Below are positions 36,490 through 46,800 of a stretch of DNA of 64,000 bases, one piece after another. The position numbers and the translations under genes are program-made. Origin of the DNA: an uncultured Saprospiraceae bacterium. GTDB lineage: Bacteria; Bacteroidota; Bacteroidia; Chitinophagales; Saprospiraceae. Location of the stretch: assembly GCA_937969415.1 (NCBI GenBank), contig CALBWK010000016.1, forward strand, positions 1 through 64,000, given 5' to 3'. The notes under the pieces are model-generated. The model saw only the letters and a list, made by a program, of their open reading frames with translations. It had not been told where the DNA came from and did no database searches. Position 1 is the first letter of the stretch, and the number at the start of each line of letters is the position of its first letter.

Positions 36490-37668
36490 CTAATTAGACT
36501 CTACTAGTGCAGTTAATTTGGCTTCATAAGTAGCAAATCCCTCGCTTCTTATCAACCCGATACCTCCTCCGATATCTCCGACAAAAAGTACTGCTTCTAT
36601 ATGAGGCTTAGCTGCTACGTAAGCTTGGGCTTTATCTTGTCCCATTACCATCAATGCAGTAGCAATAGCATCAGCTTCCATACAGGTAGGTGCAATGACT
36701 GAGACGCCGAGAAGCGCATTCCTTTCTGGGTAGCCTGTCTTAGGATTGATCTCGTGGCCATATCGTCGCCCTTCTACTTCGTAATAAATACGGTAGTTGC
36801 CAGATGATGCTACTGCCTTATCTTGTAACTCGATATAGCTTGAGAAATCTGTTAAGCTGCTTTCTGTTGTAGGGGTGTTGAGACCGATAACCCAGTTTTT
36901 GTTTCTAGGACTTTGCCCTTTAGCATAGGTTTCACCTCCAATTTCTACCATCAGATTTTCTACTCCTTGTTCTTGTAAGTAGTTAGAAATATAATCTACT
37001 GCATAGCCTTTTGCTATTGCACTGAAGTCCAGTTCTGTTCCTGTAGGCTTCATACAGATGAGTCGATCAGATACTGACTCAGCAGTGACTTTTTCCATTC
37101 CTATAGTTTCTCTGATGCTGTTTATTTTCTGACTATCAATTTTGGTTACAGGTTTCTTTGGTGTATAGCCAAATCCCCAATAATTAACCAATGGCATTAC
37201 CGTAGGATCAAAATATCCATCGGTATCAAGATAGATGCGGTTAGCAACTTTATAGTTGTGTTCGAAGTGTGTATCGGCAGGCAATTCTATTTTGTCTTGA
37301 GTTGCCATCTTTCCATTAACGAGTATCTCTGTGGATTGGCCATAAATGTCACTGCGGTTAATCTTAGATATCGTAGAGCTGTCAATGTAGGTAGATACAG
37401 ATTGGTTGATGCTGACTAAGATAGAGTCTATAGTCGCTTTGATTACAGGCTGGGCATAGGGCTCATAGATAATAGTATAAGTGGTGCCCATTGTCTGACC
37501 AGTAATCTTGTTATAGGTTTCTTGAGCTTGAGTCGGCTTATTGGCATCACCCTTACAACTGGAAAAAATTAAGCCTAACAGTAATGCTATAAATAAGAAC
37601 AGCCGACTATAGGCCGGCTGTTCTACTATAGCGTTATATTTTGATCCATTATTCAAAGAAGTTTCCAT
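36490..37668 (-). CDS. apbE: FAD:protein FMN transferase (lipoprotein ApbE)
   Basis: This 392-residue protein attaches FMN covalently to Thr/Ser of targets such as Nqr and Rnf subunits. Family motifs are visible: MGTTYTIIYE, FSAIAKGYAVDYI, GGETYAKG, SSGNYRIYYE with GHEINPKTGYP, and EADAIATALMVMG. A lipoprotein signal with SSC (C38) anchors it to the membrane. I choose ATG at 37668, which overlaps the upstream gene by 20 bases; the longer frame from 37719 lies wholly inside that gene. The 22 residues before the hydrophobic stretch are unusually long for a signal peptide, so the start is uncertain. No nqr or rnf genes are nearby. Confidence 0.88.
   Translation of the reverse strand: METSLNNGSKYNAIVEQPAYSRLFLFIALLLGLIFSSCKGDANKPTQAQETYNKITGQTMGTTYTIIYEPYAQPVIKATIDSILVSINQSVSTYIDSSTISKINRSDIYGQSTEILVNGKMATQDKIELPADTHFEHNYKVANRIYLDTDGYFDPTVMPLVNYWGFGYTPKKPVTKIDSQKINSIRETIGMEKVTAESVSDRLICMKPTGTELDFSAIAKGYAVDYISNYLQEQGVENLMVEIGGETYAKGQSPRNKNWVIGLNTPTTESSLTDFSSYIELQDKAVASSGNYRIYYEVEGRRYGHEINPKTGYPERNALLGVSVIAPTCMEADAIATALMVMGQDKAQAYVAAKPHIEAVLFVGDIGGGIGLIRSEGFATYEAKLTALVESN
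37597..37623 (-). terminator. Hairpin in the apbE leader, possible terminator of the upstream gene
   Basis: GAACAGCCG and CGGCTGTTC form a perfect 9-base-pair stem around a 9-base loop. On the minus strand it begins 26 bases after the stop of the coiled-coil gene and is followed by TTATTTATAG, a weak T tail. It lies inside the apbE signal-peptide codons, so it could act as a partial terminator or translation brake. Confidence 0.4.
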
Positions 37669-38650
37669 AATCCGAATCTCCTTTTTTGGTTCTGTACTGG
37701 ACTTCTTTTCTAGGCTCATTGAGATCTAATGTCTCTCCGATCTCTTCTTCGCCACCGAGGAGTAGAAGTGTGCTTTTCTTTTCATACTCTTCAAGCATAG
37801 CTAACCCCTTCTCTTCGAAAATGCCTTCTTGAAGGTCTATAGATTGCATAAAGTCAGACGATAGCTCCATAAATCTTTCCATCTCACCAACCTTATTGGC
37901 AACATCATCAGCTACATTTTGCATAGCTTGGTCAAACATCGCTCTCTTATCTGGATCTCCTTTGATGATGCTCATCGCAGATTTCATTGCAGAGTGTGAG
38001 GCTCTTATCGCCTTTCTTTCTTGCTCTTTTACTTTGACTTGATCCTTGGTGTCTTCAAGTAAGATCTCTGAATTAGAATACATCTTAGTCAATACTCTGT
38101 AGAGGACAGCGAGTTTGCTGTGCAGAGCTACATATTTCTTATTGGTTTCCTTGAGTCTAGCTGCCTTTCGGGTAGAGAGAACGAGTTGTTTTTCGTTACC
38201 TAACTGCTTGGCTTTTCTAGCTATAGCTAGATTTTGCTCTATCTCTTGGTTGTTATTCGCTAATTGTGTTTTGAGATTTCGCATCTGGCCCTTAAGATTG
38301 CCTATCTGCTTACCCATTTTCTTTAGGTTCTTCTCTAGGTCGGAGATGTAATTCTTAAGGATCCCCATAGGATCTATAGTGACAAAGATGCTTGTGATCT
38401 TCCGCATCACACTCTGATACATATAACTGAACAAGTTCCTTGTCCTGCCATCTAGAGCCATAAATACTATCAGACCCAATACACCTAGCCCCACTGCCAT
38501 ACTCAGTGTCTGGCCTAGCGTAGCTAATATTAAGCCTCCAAATGAGACAGCTATCCACCCTATAAGAGCGGCCATAGCAATAAGAAAAATAGCACCGGTC
38601 TTGCCCTCCGGCTTACTCCAAAATGATTTAGGGTTTTGTTGATCTGGCAT
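37649..38650 (-). CDS. Membrane-anchored coiled-coil protein (PspA/IM30-like by shape)
   Basis: This 333-residue protein has two adjacent N-terminal membrane helices (about 18-40 and 44-66), then a long charged coiled coil (about 100-290) with runs such as NLKGQMRNLKTQLANNNQEI, and an acidic tail ending GNFFE. PspA/ESCRT-III-like proteins have similar helical hairpins but normally lack transmembrane helices, so the relation is only suggestive. The gene directly follows another coiled-coil gene (7-base gap) and overlaps apbE. A membrane-stress or membrane-remodelling role is inference. Confidence 0.7.
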   Translation of the reverse strand: MPDQQNPKSFWSKPEGKTGAIFLIAMAALIGWIAVSFGGLILATLGQTLSMAVGLGVLGLIVFMALDGRTRNLFSYMYQSVMRKITSIFVTIDPMGILKNYISDLEKNLKKMGKQIGNLKGQMRNLKTQLANNNQEIEQNLAIARKAKQLGNEKQLVLSTRKAARLKETNKKYVALHSKLAVLYRVLTKMYSNSEILLEDTKDQVKVKEQERKAIRASHSAMKSAMSIIKGDPDKRAMFDQAMQNVADDVANKVGEMERFMELSSDFMQSIDLQEGIFEEKGLAMLEEYEKKSTLLLLGGEEEIGETLDLNEPRKEVQYRTKKGDSDYGNFFE

Positions 38651-38657
38651 AATTCTA

Positions 38658-39212
38658 TTATAAGTAGGTATTTATCGTTTTGATGTCTTCAGCTATTTCT
38701 TTGGACAATACTTCATAAACGCTTAAAAACTTCTCTTTTGTTCCCGCAATTTTCTTTGTGGCCAATTCTACATCCTGGTCGACAGAATTGACTTTCTCCG
38801 TAAATATCTCAATTTCTCTTACTAGCTCCTTAATCTTAAGCTTGTGCGACTCTATCTTTTGTACATACTGAGATACTTCAGCCTTTCGACCTTCGACTTT
38901 TTGGCTTTGCTGACTTAAGAGTGCTGTGGCAAATGATTCTCTTTCATTTTCTAATACCCTCGCGTAATTCTGAGCTGAAGCCAATAAGGTCTCCTTGGTC
39001 AATCCCATAGTAGCTGCTGTCGTAAAAGCTGATTTGTGAGAAGTAGCTTCATCCATTTGCATCTCTTTTAGAGATTTTACAGACTGCTTATAGTGGATGT
39101 AATCAAATTTTTGACCTTCAAAATTGTTCTTAAGTGCTCTCAGAAGGGCATAGACAGACTTTTCATCTAGATCCTTTATACCGGGAAATAAGTCTTGGAG
39201 GTTTGTGGTCAT
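38658..39212 (-). CDS. Cytoplasmic coiled-coil protein, partner of the next gene
   Basis: This 184-residue protein is soluble and helical, with a long coiled coil (about 70-180) rich in Lys, Glu and Gln (QKVEGRKAEVSQYVQKIESH) and no signal peptide. I start it at ATG 39212 (MTTNLQDLFPGIKDL); the frame upstream to 39350 has a Phe/Leu/Cys-rich composition unlike a real N-terminus. It lies 7 bases before the membrane-anchored coiled-coil gene, so the two are probably co-translated and may form a complex. I do not recognise the family. Confidence 0.7.
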   Translation of the reverse strand: MTTNLQDLFPGIKDLDEKSVYALLRALKNNFEGQKFDYIHYKQSVKSLKEMQMDEATSHKSAFTTAATMGLTKETLLASAQNYARVLENERESFATALLSQQSQKVEGRKAEVSQYVQKIESHKLKIKELVREIEIFTEKVNSVDQDVELATKKIAGTKEKFLSVYEVLSKEIAEDIKTINTYL

Positions 39213-39362
39213 TAGCAAATTTGGGTCAAGATATGAACAAATGGCTAAGATTTCGACCTTTTGATAAGCTCTACCACGACCGAAGAATGGTGGGAATGTC
39301 AATTTGAGGCATAATAATAAAATAACTTGCTTGTTTTGAGCGAAAAACACATTATATATTAT

Positions 39363-39411
39363 TGTAATATGTATATTTGTATGCCTATCCCATCTCCATT
39401 GTATTCAATGG
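39363..39411 (+). promoter_or_regulatory. Regulatory region of the 1464-residue T9SS protein
   Basis: TGTAATATGT (39363-39372) runs directly into TATATTTG (39372-39379), an exact TAnnTTTG -7 element 92 bases before the ATG. The TRTAATATGT core is the same as at the other two large cargo genes. Downstream, CCATTG-TATT-CAATGG (39396-39411) and TTCCC-AATTA-GGGAA (39424-39438) are small leader hairpins. Confidence 0.5.
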
Positions 39412-39470
39412 ATAATTTTCTATTTCCCAATTAGGGAAGTCTATTTCTTATAATTAATCAGGTTTTATCT

Positions 39471-42400
39471 ATGAGATTAACTAGAGTAATACTTTGCACG
39501 CTATTGGTAACTATATCTATTATGGTCCAAGCGCAAACTTGTACTAGCGGCTTTGCAGCTAATTCTGCAACTTCAGGTATTTCAGGCGCATCAGCTTGGA
39601 CCAATTTGCCAGGGGTGAGAAATGCCCCCAATGACATAGCAGCGACTATCGTTCCTTTTACACCCTTAGATCCAGGTGGTAGTACTTCTAGGATTGGTGC
39701 TTGGGATTTTGGTATTGAGATACCATGTAACGCTGTTATTACTGGGTTGACTTTTGATCTGGTACGAAGAAACAACGCAGCAGCTGGTGATGTAAGAGAT
39801 GAAACCTTCTTTCTCAGATTACCTGACTTTACTGTTAGTCCAACCAATGCAGCAAATACTGCCGCCTCGTGGTCTAATCAGACTGCTGGTTTTGAGACAG
39901 TAAGCTATACTGCGGCCGATTGGGGATTGATCCTCACACCAGAGTTGATCAATGATCCACTCTTTGGCGCCATTTTCACTGTTCAAAATATGTCTGGAAC
40001 GGAAGAGGGGATGCCAGAAATCGATGCGATTTCTATGGAAGTTTGTTTTACAGTTAATGGAACGGATAATTCGACAATAGTTGCTACAATAACTGAGACA
40101 GTTGATGATTTGTGTCCAGGAGGAGGATTAGGTGTATTAACATTCAATGCCACTGGAGGATCTGGTTCATTTGAATACTCGATAGATGGTGGCCAGATAT
40201 GGCAAGTGAGTAATGTCTTTTCAGGACTGCAAACAGGTAATTACAATTTAGCTGTAAGGAATGCAGACACCAGTTGTTCTCAATTGTTAGGCAATTACTA
40301 TATAGGCTGTAATGAAGGGAATCTACTTCAGATTGGAGATGCAATTTATACTTGCCAACCTACCTTGTTTGACCAGACTACATTAGCGATAGATAGAATC
40401 CAACCGCTAAATGATTTTTATAATGCGGGTACGTTTTTTACTGATGTATCTCCTTTGATTCAGACTAAGTCTAGATCTTGGACAACAACAGACTTAGGTG
40501 GTTCTGTCTTTGGCGTCGCTATTGATGCTGACTTTAATATCTATACTGGTGTATCTAGTTTATTCAACATTATAGCACCAGTAGCTTCGTCTAACTTATT
40601 AAGAATAGACGCCGTTTCTGGCAATCCTACAGTTATAGCTACTCTGCCGGGAGAAGCTGGTTTAGCACAAGTAGAATACGTCCCAGGTTGTGACCAAGTC
40701 TTTGCTGCGAACTTAGATGATGGAACGATATATAGATACGATACAGCAGGAAATCTGCTCTCTACTTTTGATCCTTTAACGCCAGATGATGGGGTGTTAG
40801 GGTTAGCACCTCTTGGTGAAAGAGTGTTGGCATTAGCATATAATCCAGTAGATTCTAAATTGTATTATTCAGTCTGGGCTAATGATAGAATAGATAATGG
40901 AAACCGAAATCAAATTAGATCGATAAGTATCAATCCTGTGACTTGTGATTTTATGCCAGGTTCGGATATGTTAGAAATAAATATGCCTTTCTTGTCTGAA
41001 ACAGAAAGTACAACAAGGGCATTTAGTCACCCTGTATTGGATATAGAATTTGATCAGACTGGTACTATTTTACTTACAGGTGAGTCTGGTTTTGACTCTA
41101 CTATCCCTAGTTCTTTTTCTCACCAATCTAGAGTGTTAAACTTTGAAGGAGCTACAGGTGGGTGGATGCTAAATAATACAGTGCCTACAGGAAATCAAGA
41201 CTATAGGTATCAAATCGGTACTCAAAATGATGGTACTAACTCTCTTGGAGGAGTTGATTTTGCATATGCGGGAATAGGTTCAGGTGGTTGTACTCTTGGA
41301 GAAGATACTTTCATTGCTGCTATTGCGGACGCATTGACTGGTGTTGATTGCGCATTTGGGGGTTGTTTGTATGGGATTCAGTACCTGCCTGTAGAAGGGG
41401 CTAATCCGATGAACTCAGTACTCTTAGATCTTGCAAGGGCTCCTGATTCTCAACAGAAAGGATTTTATGGTGACTTAGATGTTGTGACAGGATGTTGTCC
41501 TTGTTCTTGTATAAGCTATGATGGAGAAATCACAGCTACAGAAGAGGAAATATGTCCAGGCGATATGACGACCCTTTGTGTTACGACAGATAATCCTAAT
41601 CCGAGTTTCTTATGGTCTGATGGCTCTACTACAGCTTGTATCAATGTCACTCCTATGGTATCATCTACCTTTTCAGTAGTTGTTTCTGACATGGGATGTA
41701 CAGATGAGTTTTCGATCGGAATAGATGTCGCTGATCCTTTGACTGTTTCTATTTTAGAGACAGATGGCACTTCTTGTGATATGGATAATGGTAGTATTAA
41801 TATTACAGCAACTGGAGGTGTTGCTCCTTTGGAGTATAGTATTGATGGAGGGATGAATGTCCAAGGTACTGGTCAATTTGATAACCTTATGGCGGGATCT
41901 TATATGGTTCTAGTGACTGATGATTTTGGTTGTGAGTTTACAGATAATGCGACTATAGCCGGCCCGGGCAGTCTTTCTTTAGTAGTTATTGGAGATGATC
42001 AGACCAACTGCGATTTTCCTAATGGAACTATATCGATTGCAGTTACTGGTGGCACGGCACCGTATAGTTATAGTATTGATGGAGGCACTACATTTGTGAG
42101 TTCTGATAATTTTGTAGATCTAGTAGGAGGAATGTACGCGGTTGCTGTTGAAGACGCTACTGGGTGTGCAATGATGGAAGTTATTCAATTGGCTTCTCCT
42201 GCTTGTTTTGGTACTGTCGGCGATTTAGTTTTTGAAGACACTAATGGAAATGGAGAGCAAGACCCTGGCGAACCAGGTATAGCAGATGTTACGGTAGATC
42301 TTCTTACACCTTCTGGAGTTATTGTTTCAAAAACAAGGACAGATGGTTCTGGTAATTTTCTGTTTGATGATGTGCCAGAAGGAGATTATTATTTACAATT

Positions 42401-43865
42401 TGAATTTCCAGATTTCTATACTGTTACAGATCCATTTGTCTCTGCAAGTACAGAAAGAGATAGTGATGTAGATAATTCAAATGGACCTAGGTCGACACCA
42501 ATTTTTTCTGTTTCTGCTAATGAAATGAATCTCAGTATTGATCTAGGATTATTTGAGTGTGTACCTGTAGGTGAGTTGGTTTGGTTTGATTTCAATGAGA
42601 ATGATGTATTTGATCAAGGAGAGTCAGGTATAAATGGTGTTAAGGTGGAAATTTTTAGAAACGTAGGTGGAGATTTCTTTTTAGAAGATTTCACTTTTAC
42701 AGGCAATCATCCAGAAACTGTATCGGATGATGGGTACTACAAGTTCTGTGTACCTCCTGGCGTTTATTATATCCGATACGGAGCAGTTGCTTCTGCTTTT
42801 GTAAGAGCGGTACCAAATATAGGTTTCGATGAGTCTAGAGATTCTGATGTTACAGATAGGTTTGGAAGAAATACTACAGATCAGTTTACACTGACTTCAG
42901 GAATGGGAATGTGCGAAATTGATGCAGGTTTCTATCTCGAAGGAACAATAGCGAGTTTCTGTTGGCACGATGATAACCTTGATGGTTTGAGAGACGATGA
43001 TGAGGAACCGATGGAGGGACTTACAATTCTTGCACTTACAGAAGAAGGGAATGTAATTTCTTCATCTGTGTCGGATGCTAATGGACAATACAGATTGACT
43101 GGACTTCCCAAAAATCATTATTATTTGGAGGCTATGTTTAGCAGAGATTATACAGCTACAATAGCAAATGCAGGTGAAGATGATACAAGGGATAGTGATC
43201 TTGATGGAACTTTTGGAGAAAATACCACGAGACTATATATGGTCAATCCTGGAGATGTAATAGAAGGTGTTGATATTGGTGTTGCTTTGAATTCCTTGCC
43301 TGTCGAATGGTTGAGTATAGAAGCAATAGAAGAGTCTGGTTATAACAATATTGAATGGAAAGTTGCTTCAGAAACTAATGTTCTAAAATATGAAGTAGAA
43401 CATTCTGCAAGAAATACACAAGATTTTCAACCTATAGGCGAGGTAGAATCTCTTTACACAAACAGCCAAGAAATTTTGACTTATAACTGGGATCACGCAG
43501 ACTATCAGAATGGAGTCAATTACTATCGAATTAAGCAAATAGATATCGATGGTCGATTTACTTACTCTGAAGTAGCGGCAGTTACAAATAGCGGTTCTGA
43601 TAGAGCAGGAAGTCAATTGCGAGTCTATCCAAATCCTACAAATGGATGGTTATATCTCTCCTTAAGCTCTGATGTTATTCAGGATGCTTACGAAGTTAAA
43701 GTTCTCGATTACCTCGGAAGAGTCATAAAATCAGAGACTGTTTCTTCTTCAGATATGACGAATGTATATAGAATGGATATGTCTACTTATAACGAAGGTC
43801 TCTACTCAGTACAATTGACTGTAGGAGGTGTAGATCTTACTAAAAGAGTCTTCTTGACGAAATAG
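39471..43865 (+). CDS. T9SS-secreted SprB/SdrD-B repeat surface protein
   Basis: This 1464-residue protein has a signal peptide (about 1-22, ending VQAQ), an N-terminal beta domain (25-195), a SprB-like repeat (about 205-275, FEYSIDGG), a beta-propeller-like region (290-660), a PKD-like segment (680-755), two SprB repeats (about 757-825 and 835-905, each with PLEYSIDGG or PYSYSIDGG), three SdrD-B domains (about 912-1020, 1030-1155, 1158-1277), a fibronectin-like segment (1285-1375) and a type A sorting domain (1383-1464, VYPNPTNG to RVFLTK). SprB repeats are known from gliding adhesins, so a surface adhesin role is plausible. It lacks the dockerin/cohesin-like cassette of the other two cargos. 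Confidence 0.9.
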   Translation: MRLTRVILCTLLVTISIMVQAQTCTSGFAANSATSGISGASAWTNLPGVRNAPNDIAATIVPFTPLDPGGSTSRIGAWDFGIEIPCNAVITGLTFDLVRRNNAAAGDVRDETFFLRLPDFTVSPTNAANTAASWSNQTAGFETVSYTAADWGLILTPELINDPLFGAIFTVQNMSGTEEGMPEIDAISMEVCFTVNGTDNSTIVATITETVDDLCPGGGLGVLTFNATGGSGSFEYSIDGGQIWQVSNVFSGLQTGNYNLAVRNADTSCSQLLGNYYIGCNEGNLLQIGDAIYTCQPTLFDQTTLAIDRIQPLNDFYNAGTFFTDVSPLIQTKSRSWTTTDLGGSVFGVAIDADFNIYTGVSSLFNIIAPVASSNLLRIDAVSGNPTVIATLPGEAGLAQVEYVPGCDQVFAANLDDGTIYRYDTAGNLLSTFDPLTPDDGVLGLAPLGERVLALAYNPVDSKLYYSVWANDRIDNGNRNQIRSISINPVTCDFMPGSDMLEINMPFLSETESTTRAFSHPVLDIEFDQTGTILLTGESGFDSTIPSSFSHQSRVLNFEGATGGWMLNNTVPTGNQDYRYQIGTQNDGTNSLGGVDFAYAGIGSGGCTLGEDTFIAAIADALTGVDCAFGGCLYGIQYLPVEGANPMNSVLLDLARAPDSQQKGFYGDLDVVTGCCPCSCISYDGEITATEEEICPGDMTTLCVTTDNPNPSFLWSDGSTTACINVTPMVSSTFSVVVSDMGCTDEFSIGIDVADPLTVSILETDGTSCDMDNGSINITATGGVAPLEYSIDGGMNVQGTGQFDNLMAGSYMVLVTDDFGCEFTDNATIAGPGSLSLVVIGDDQTNCDFPNGTISIAVTGGTAPYSYSIDGGTTFVSSDNFVDLVGGMYAVAVEDATGCAMMEVIQLASPACFGTVGDLVFEDTNGNGEQDPGEPGIADVTVDLLTPSGVIVSKTRTDGSGNFLFDDVPEGDYYLQFEFPDFYTVTDPFVSASTERDSDVDNSNGPRSTPIFSVSANEMNLSIDLGLFECVPVGELVWFDFNENDVFDQGESGINGVKVEIFRNVGGDFFLEDFTFTGNHPETVSDDGYYKFCVPPGVYYIRYGAVASAFVRAVPNIGFDESRDSDVTDRFGRNTTDQFTLTSGMGMCEIDAGFYLEGTIASFCWHDDNLDGLRDDDEEPMEGLTILALTEEGNVISSSVSDANGQYRLTGLPKNHYYLEAMFSRDYTATIANAGEDDTRDSDLDGTFGENTTRLYMVNPGDVIEGVDIGVALNSLPVEWLSIEAIEESGYNNIEWKVASETNVLKYEVEHSARNTQDFQPIGEVESLYTNSQEILTYNWDHADYQNGVNYYRIKQIDIDGRFTYSEVAAVTNSGSDRAGSQLRVYPNPTNGWLYLSLSSDVIQDAYEVKVLDYLGRVIKSETVSSSDMTNVYRMDMSTYNEGLYSVQLTVGGVDLTKRVFLTK

Positions 43866-43890
43866 TAGACAATTTTCTATAAAAGAAAAA

Positions 43891-46800
43891 TTAGCCCACG
43901 AGCTCGATCTTAGCGTAGCCGTGGGCATTTTTTATGAGTTTAATCTGTGTATGGATGCGCTCTTTAAGTGCTTCTACGTGGGAAATAATACCAACAGTTT
44001 TTTGACTCTCTGTTTGAAGCTTCTCCAGTGTGTTCATTGCGATATCTAAGGTGGCAGGATCTAAGGTACCAAACCCTTCATCTATGAATAAGCTATCTAG
44101 GGCTACATTCTTAGAAGCCATATCGGACAGACTTAAGGCTAGAGCTAGGCTCACCATAAAGGATTCTCCACCAGAAAGAGTAGTTACAGATCTTTTAGTT
44201 TCTCCTTGATATCTATCGACAATCTGCAGTGGTCCTTCAGATTCTGGCTTGGTCAGTAGATATCTATCTGACAGTTTATCTAAGCGCTTGTTGGCCAGTA
44301 CAACTAGGTTTTGTAAAGTGAGCCCCTGAGCAAAATTAGCAAATTTGTTTCCAGTGGCATCTCCTATTAATTTATTGAGTAGTGCCCACTTCTCTTGTTC
44401 CTTGGCGAGCTTTTCGAGTTCGTTTTGGAATTCCTTAACTCTAGCTCTATTTTTTTGGTCTTGATTAATTTTTTCATTTAGTGTGCCTAAAAGTGTAAGT
44501 ATTTCTTCGCGCTGCTTTTCTTGTTGGGCCAACGCTATACTTATTACTTCTAGAGACTCAGTGCTTTTGTCAGCTTCTGTATTCAATTTGAGTTTCTGAG
44601 TCAAGGTCTTTATCTCAGTTTCTACTTTGGTGCTTTCTGTCAAAAGATTTTCTTTCTTCTGTTGTATCGCCTCCATCTCGTTTTTTTCGAGGATAAGACT
44701 TTTGAGCTGGGGTAGTGAGTTGACGTTAAATTGGCTGATAAGCGGCGTCAGCTTTTTCTTGACTATGTTGATGATTTTATTCTGACTTTGCTTTTCCATT
44801 TTGAGATTGGTAATGGTCTGCTGATGGGTTACGATGCTTGTGGTGCAGTCAGTGTATTTGGTCTGCAAGTCGTTACAGACGTCAGAGGCACTAGGTCCAG
44901 TAAAGAGACTTTTTCTCTCTTTGTTGGTAATAGAAAACCGTCGGCCTATCTCTGAGAGTTCTTTGTAGTTCTCGAGTAGGAGAGAGGCTTCTTTCTTTTC
45001 TGCTACAGTATCGAGCATTTTTTGTTTTTCATCAAGTTGGGTTGTCGTCTTCTGTATACTAGAGTGTAGGGATGCTAGTGTTGCATCCTGTATCTGGGCT
45101 GAGGCGAGTAATTCAGTAAGTTCTGTGGTTTTTACTCTCTTTATTTCTGCATCTTTTTCACCTCTACTTATTAGTTGTTCTAGGCTGGCATTGCAAGCTG
45201 CAATTTTCTTGGTTGTTTCGATGTTTTTGGATTCTAACTCAGTCAGTACTTTGTCGACCTTGCTAAGTTCTAAGTCAAACCCATCCTCGGTGATATCTAA
45301 GCCATCTGCATAAGGGTGAGATACGGCACCGCATAGTGGGCAGGCCTCTCCATCGACTAGTTCTTTTCTATAATCTGAAAGGCTAAAGAGTTTTATGGAG
45401 GCTTCTTTTTGTTCTTGTAAGTTTTTCCGTTGTTCTTGGAATTTTTTAAGAAGAGACTCGTCAGCGAGGTTTTGTTCTTTCAGCGTATTGAGTTGTTGAG
45501 TGAGGTCGCTGCGTTCTTTTGAATTTGATTCTAGGTTTTGAGCTATTTCCGTAAGGAACATTTTCCTTTCTGCTATCTTGCTTAGGTTGTTGAGTTTGTC
45601 CTTGAGATTTGCGATCTGTTTTGAGGCTTCTAGTATATATCTATCTGGATCACCAAGCTTGTCTAGCTTGTTGCCAGTACTGAGGATGTTTTCCAACAGT
45701 GTGACAGCCTCAAGCGGACTGATGTCTGATTTCAGTTTAGATCTTAGTTCTTGACTTGAAGCAGAAACTTGAGTATTGATTTTGTTTCTAAGTTCGGCAC
45801 CTCTGGTTTTTATATTTTTGAGATCGTTGTCTAGATTATTGACCTTGGATTCGAAAGTGCTCATCTTTTGGAAAAAATTGCCCTCGTTAATCTCCGACTT
45901 TGTAAGATTGGCCATATCAGAAATTACTTTATTCAGCAGTTTTTTGGCTTCCTCTATTTTCTGAGCTGTCTTGATATTGTTGCCTTCTATTTCGTTGAGC
46001 TGATAAGCAGCCATATCATAGACAGTGATTTCTTTTCTATAAGGCGCTACAATTTCGTGGGTCTTAAGTTTCTGTTCTTCTCGTTTAAAATCTTGAAGTT
46101 GTTTATTAGTCACTTCTAATTTGTACTTGAGTTGAGCTAAGGTTGCTTTTATTTCGGTAGCTTCTGTCTTGAGTTGCTTGTATTCAGCATTACTCTTAAT
46201 CTTGAGGCTAAGACTTTCTACAGTTTCATTAGATTGCTTAATGTTTAGTCTGATTTCTTCTAGCTCTTCCTCCTCTATAAGTTCTACATCAGCTTGTCTG
46301 AGTTTGAAAGTCTCTATTTCTTCTTTGAGTTTTTTGTTTTTGTCATAGGCCTTTTGCCCTAGTTTCCTGTAGATACTTGTGCCTGTAATGTTCTCGAGAA
46401 GCAACCCACGTTCATTGTTATTAGCTTTTAGAAATTTAGCAAATTGTCCTTGCGATAAGATTATTGATTTTATAAATTGATCATAGTCAAGTCCAATGAT
46501 GCTTTCATTTTTCTCTGGGACTTTACTTTTTTTTAGGTCTAGATATTCTCCTGTAGAGTGGTCAAAGATATCCATATGATAATCTTTGAGATTTCCTGTT
46601 CTAGCCCTGGATACTTCCCACTTAGAAGTATATAATTGATTTTTTACTGTAAAGTCAACAGTGGCATAAGAAGCTGTGGTATGCCTAGTCATCACAGATC
46701 CAGAACCTTCCATTTCCGTCTTTGTCAGTGCCTTCTTAAATCTTGGAATCCTATTAAATAGAGCAAGCGTAATGACATCTAGTAAAGTTGACTTACCAGA

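Noticed and set aside
39213..39350. N-terminal extension of the soluble coiled-coil gene
   Set aside because: Composition (FFAQNKQVILLLCLKL) is unlike the rest of the protein and not a good signal peptide for a cytoplasmic coiled coil; ATG 39212 fits better.
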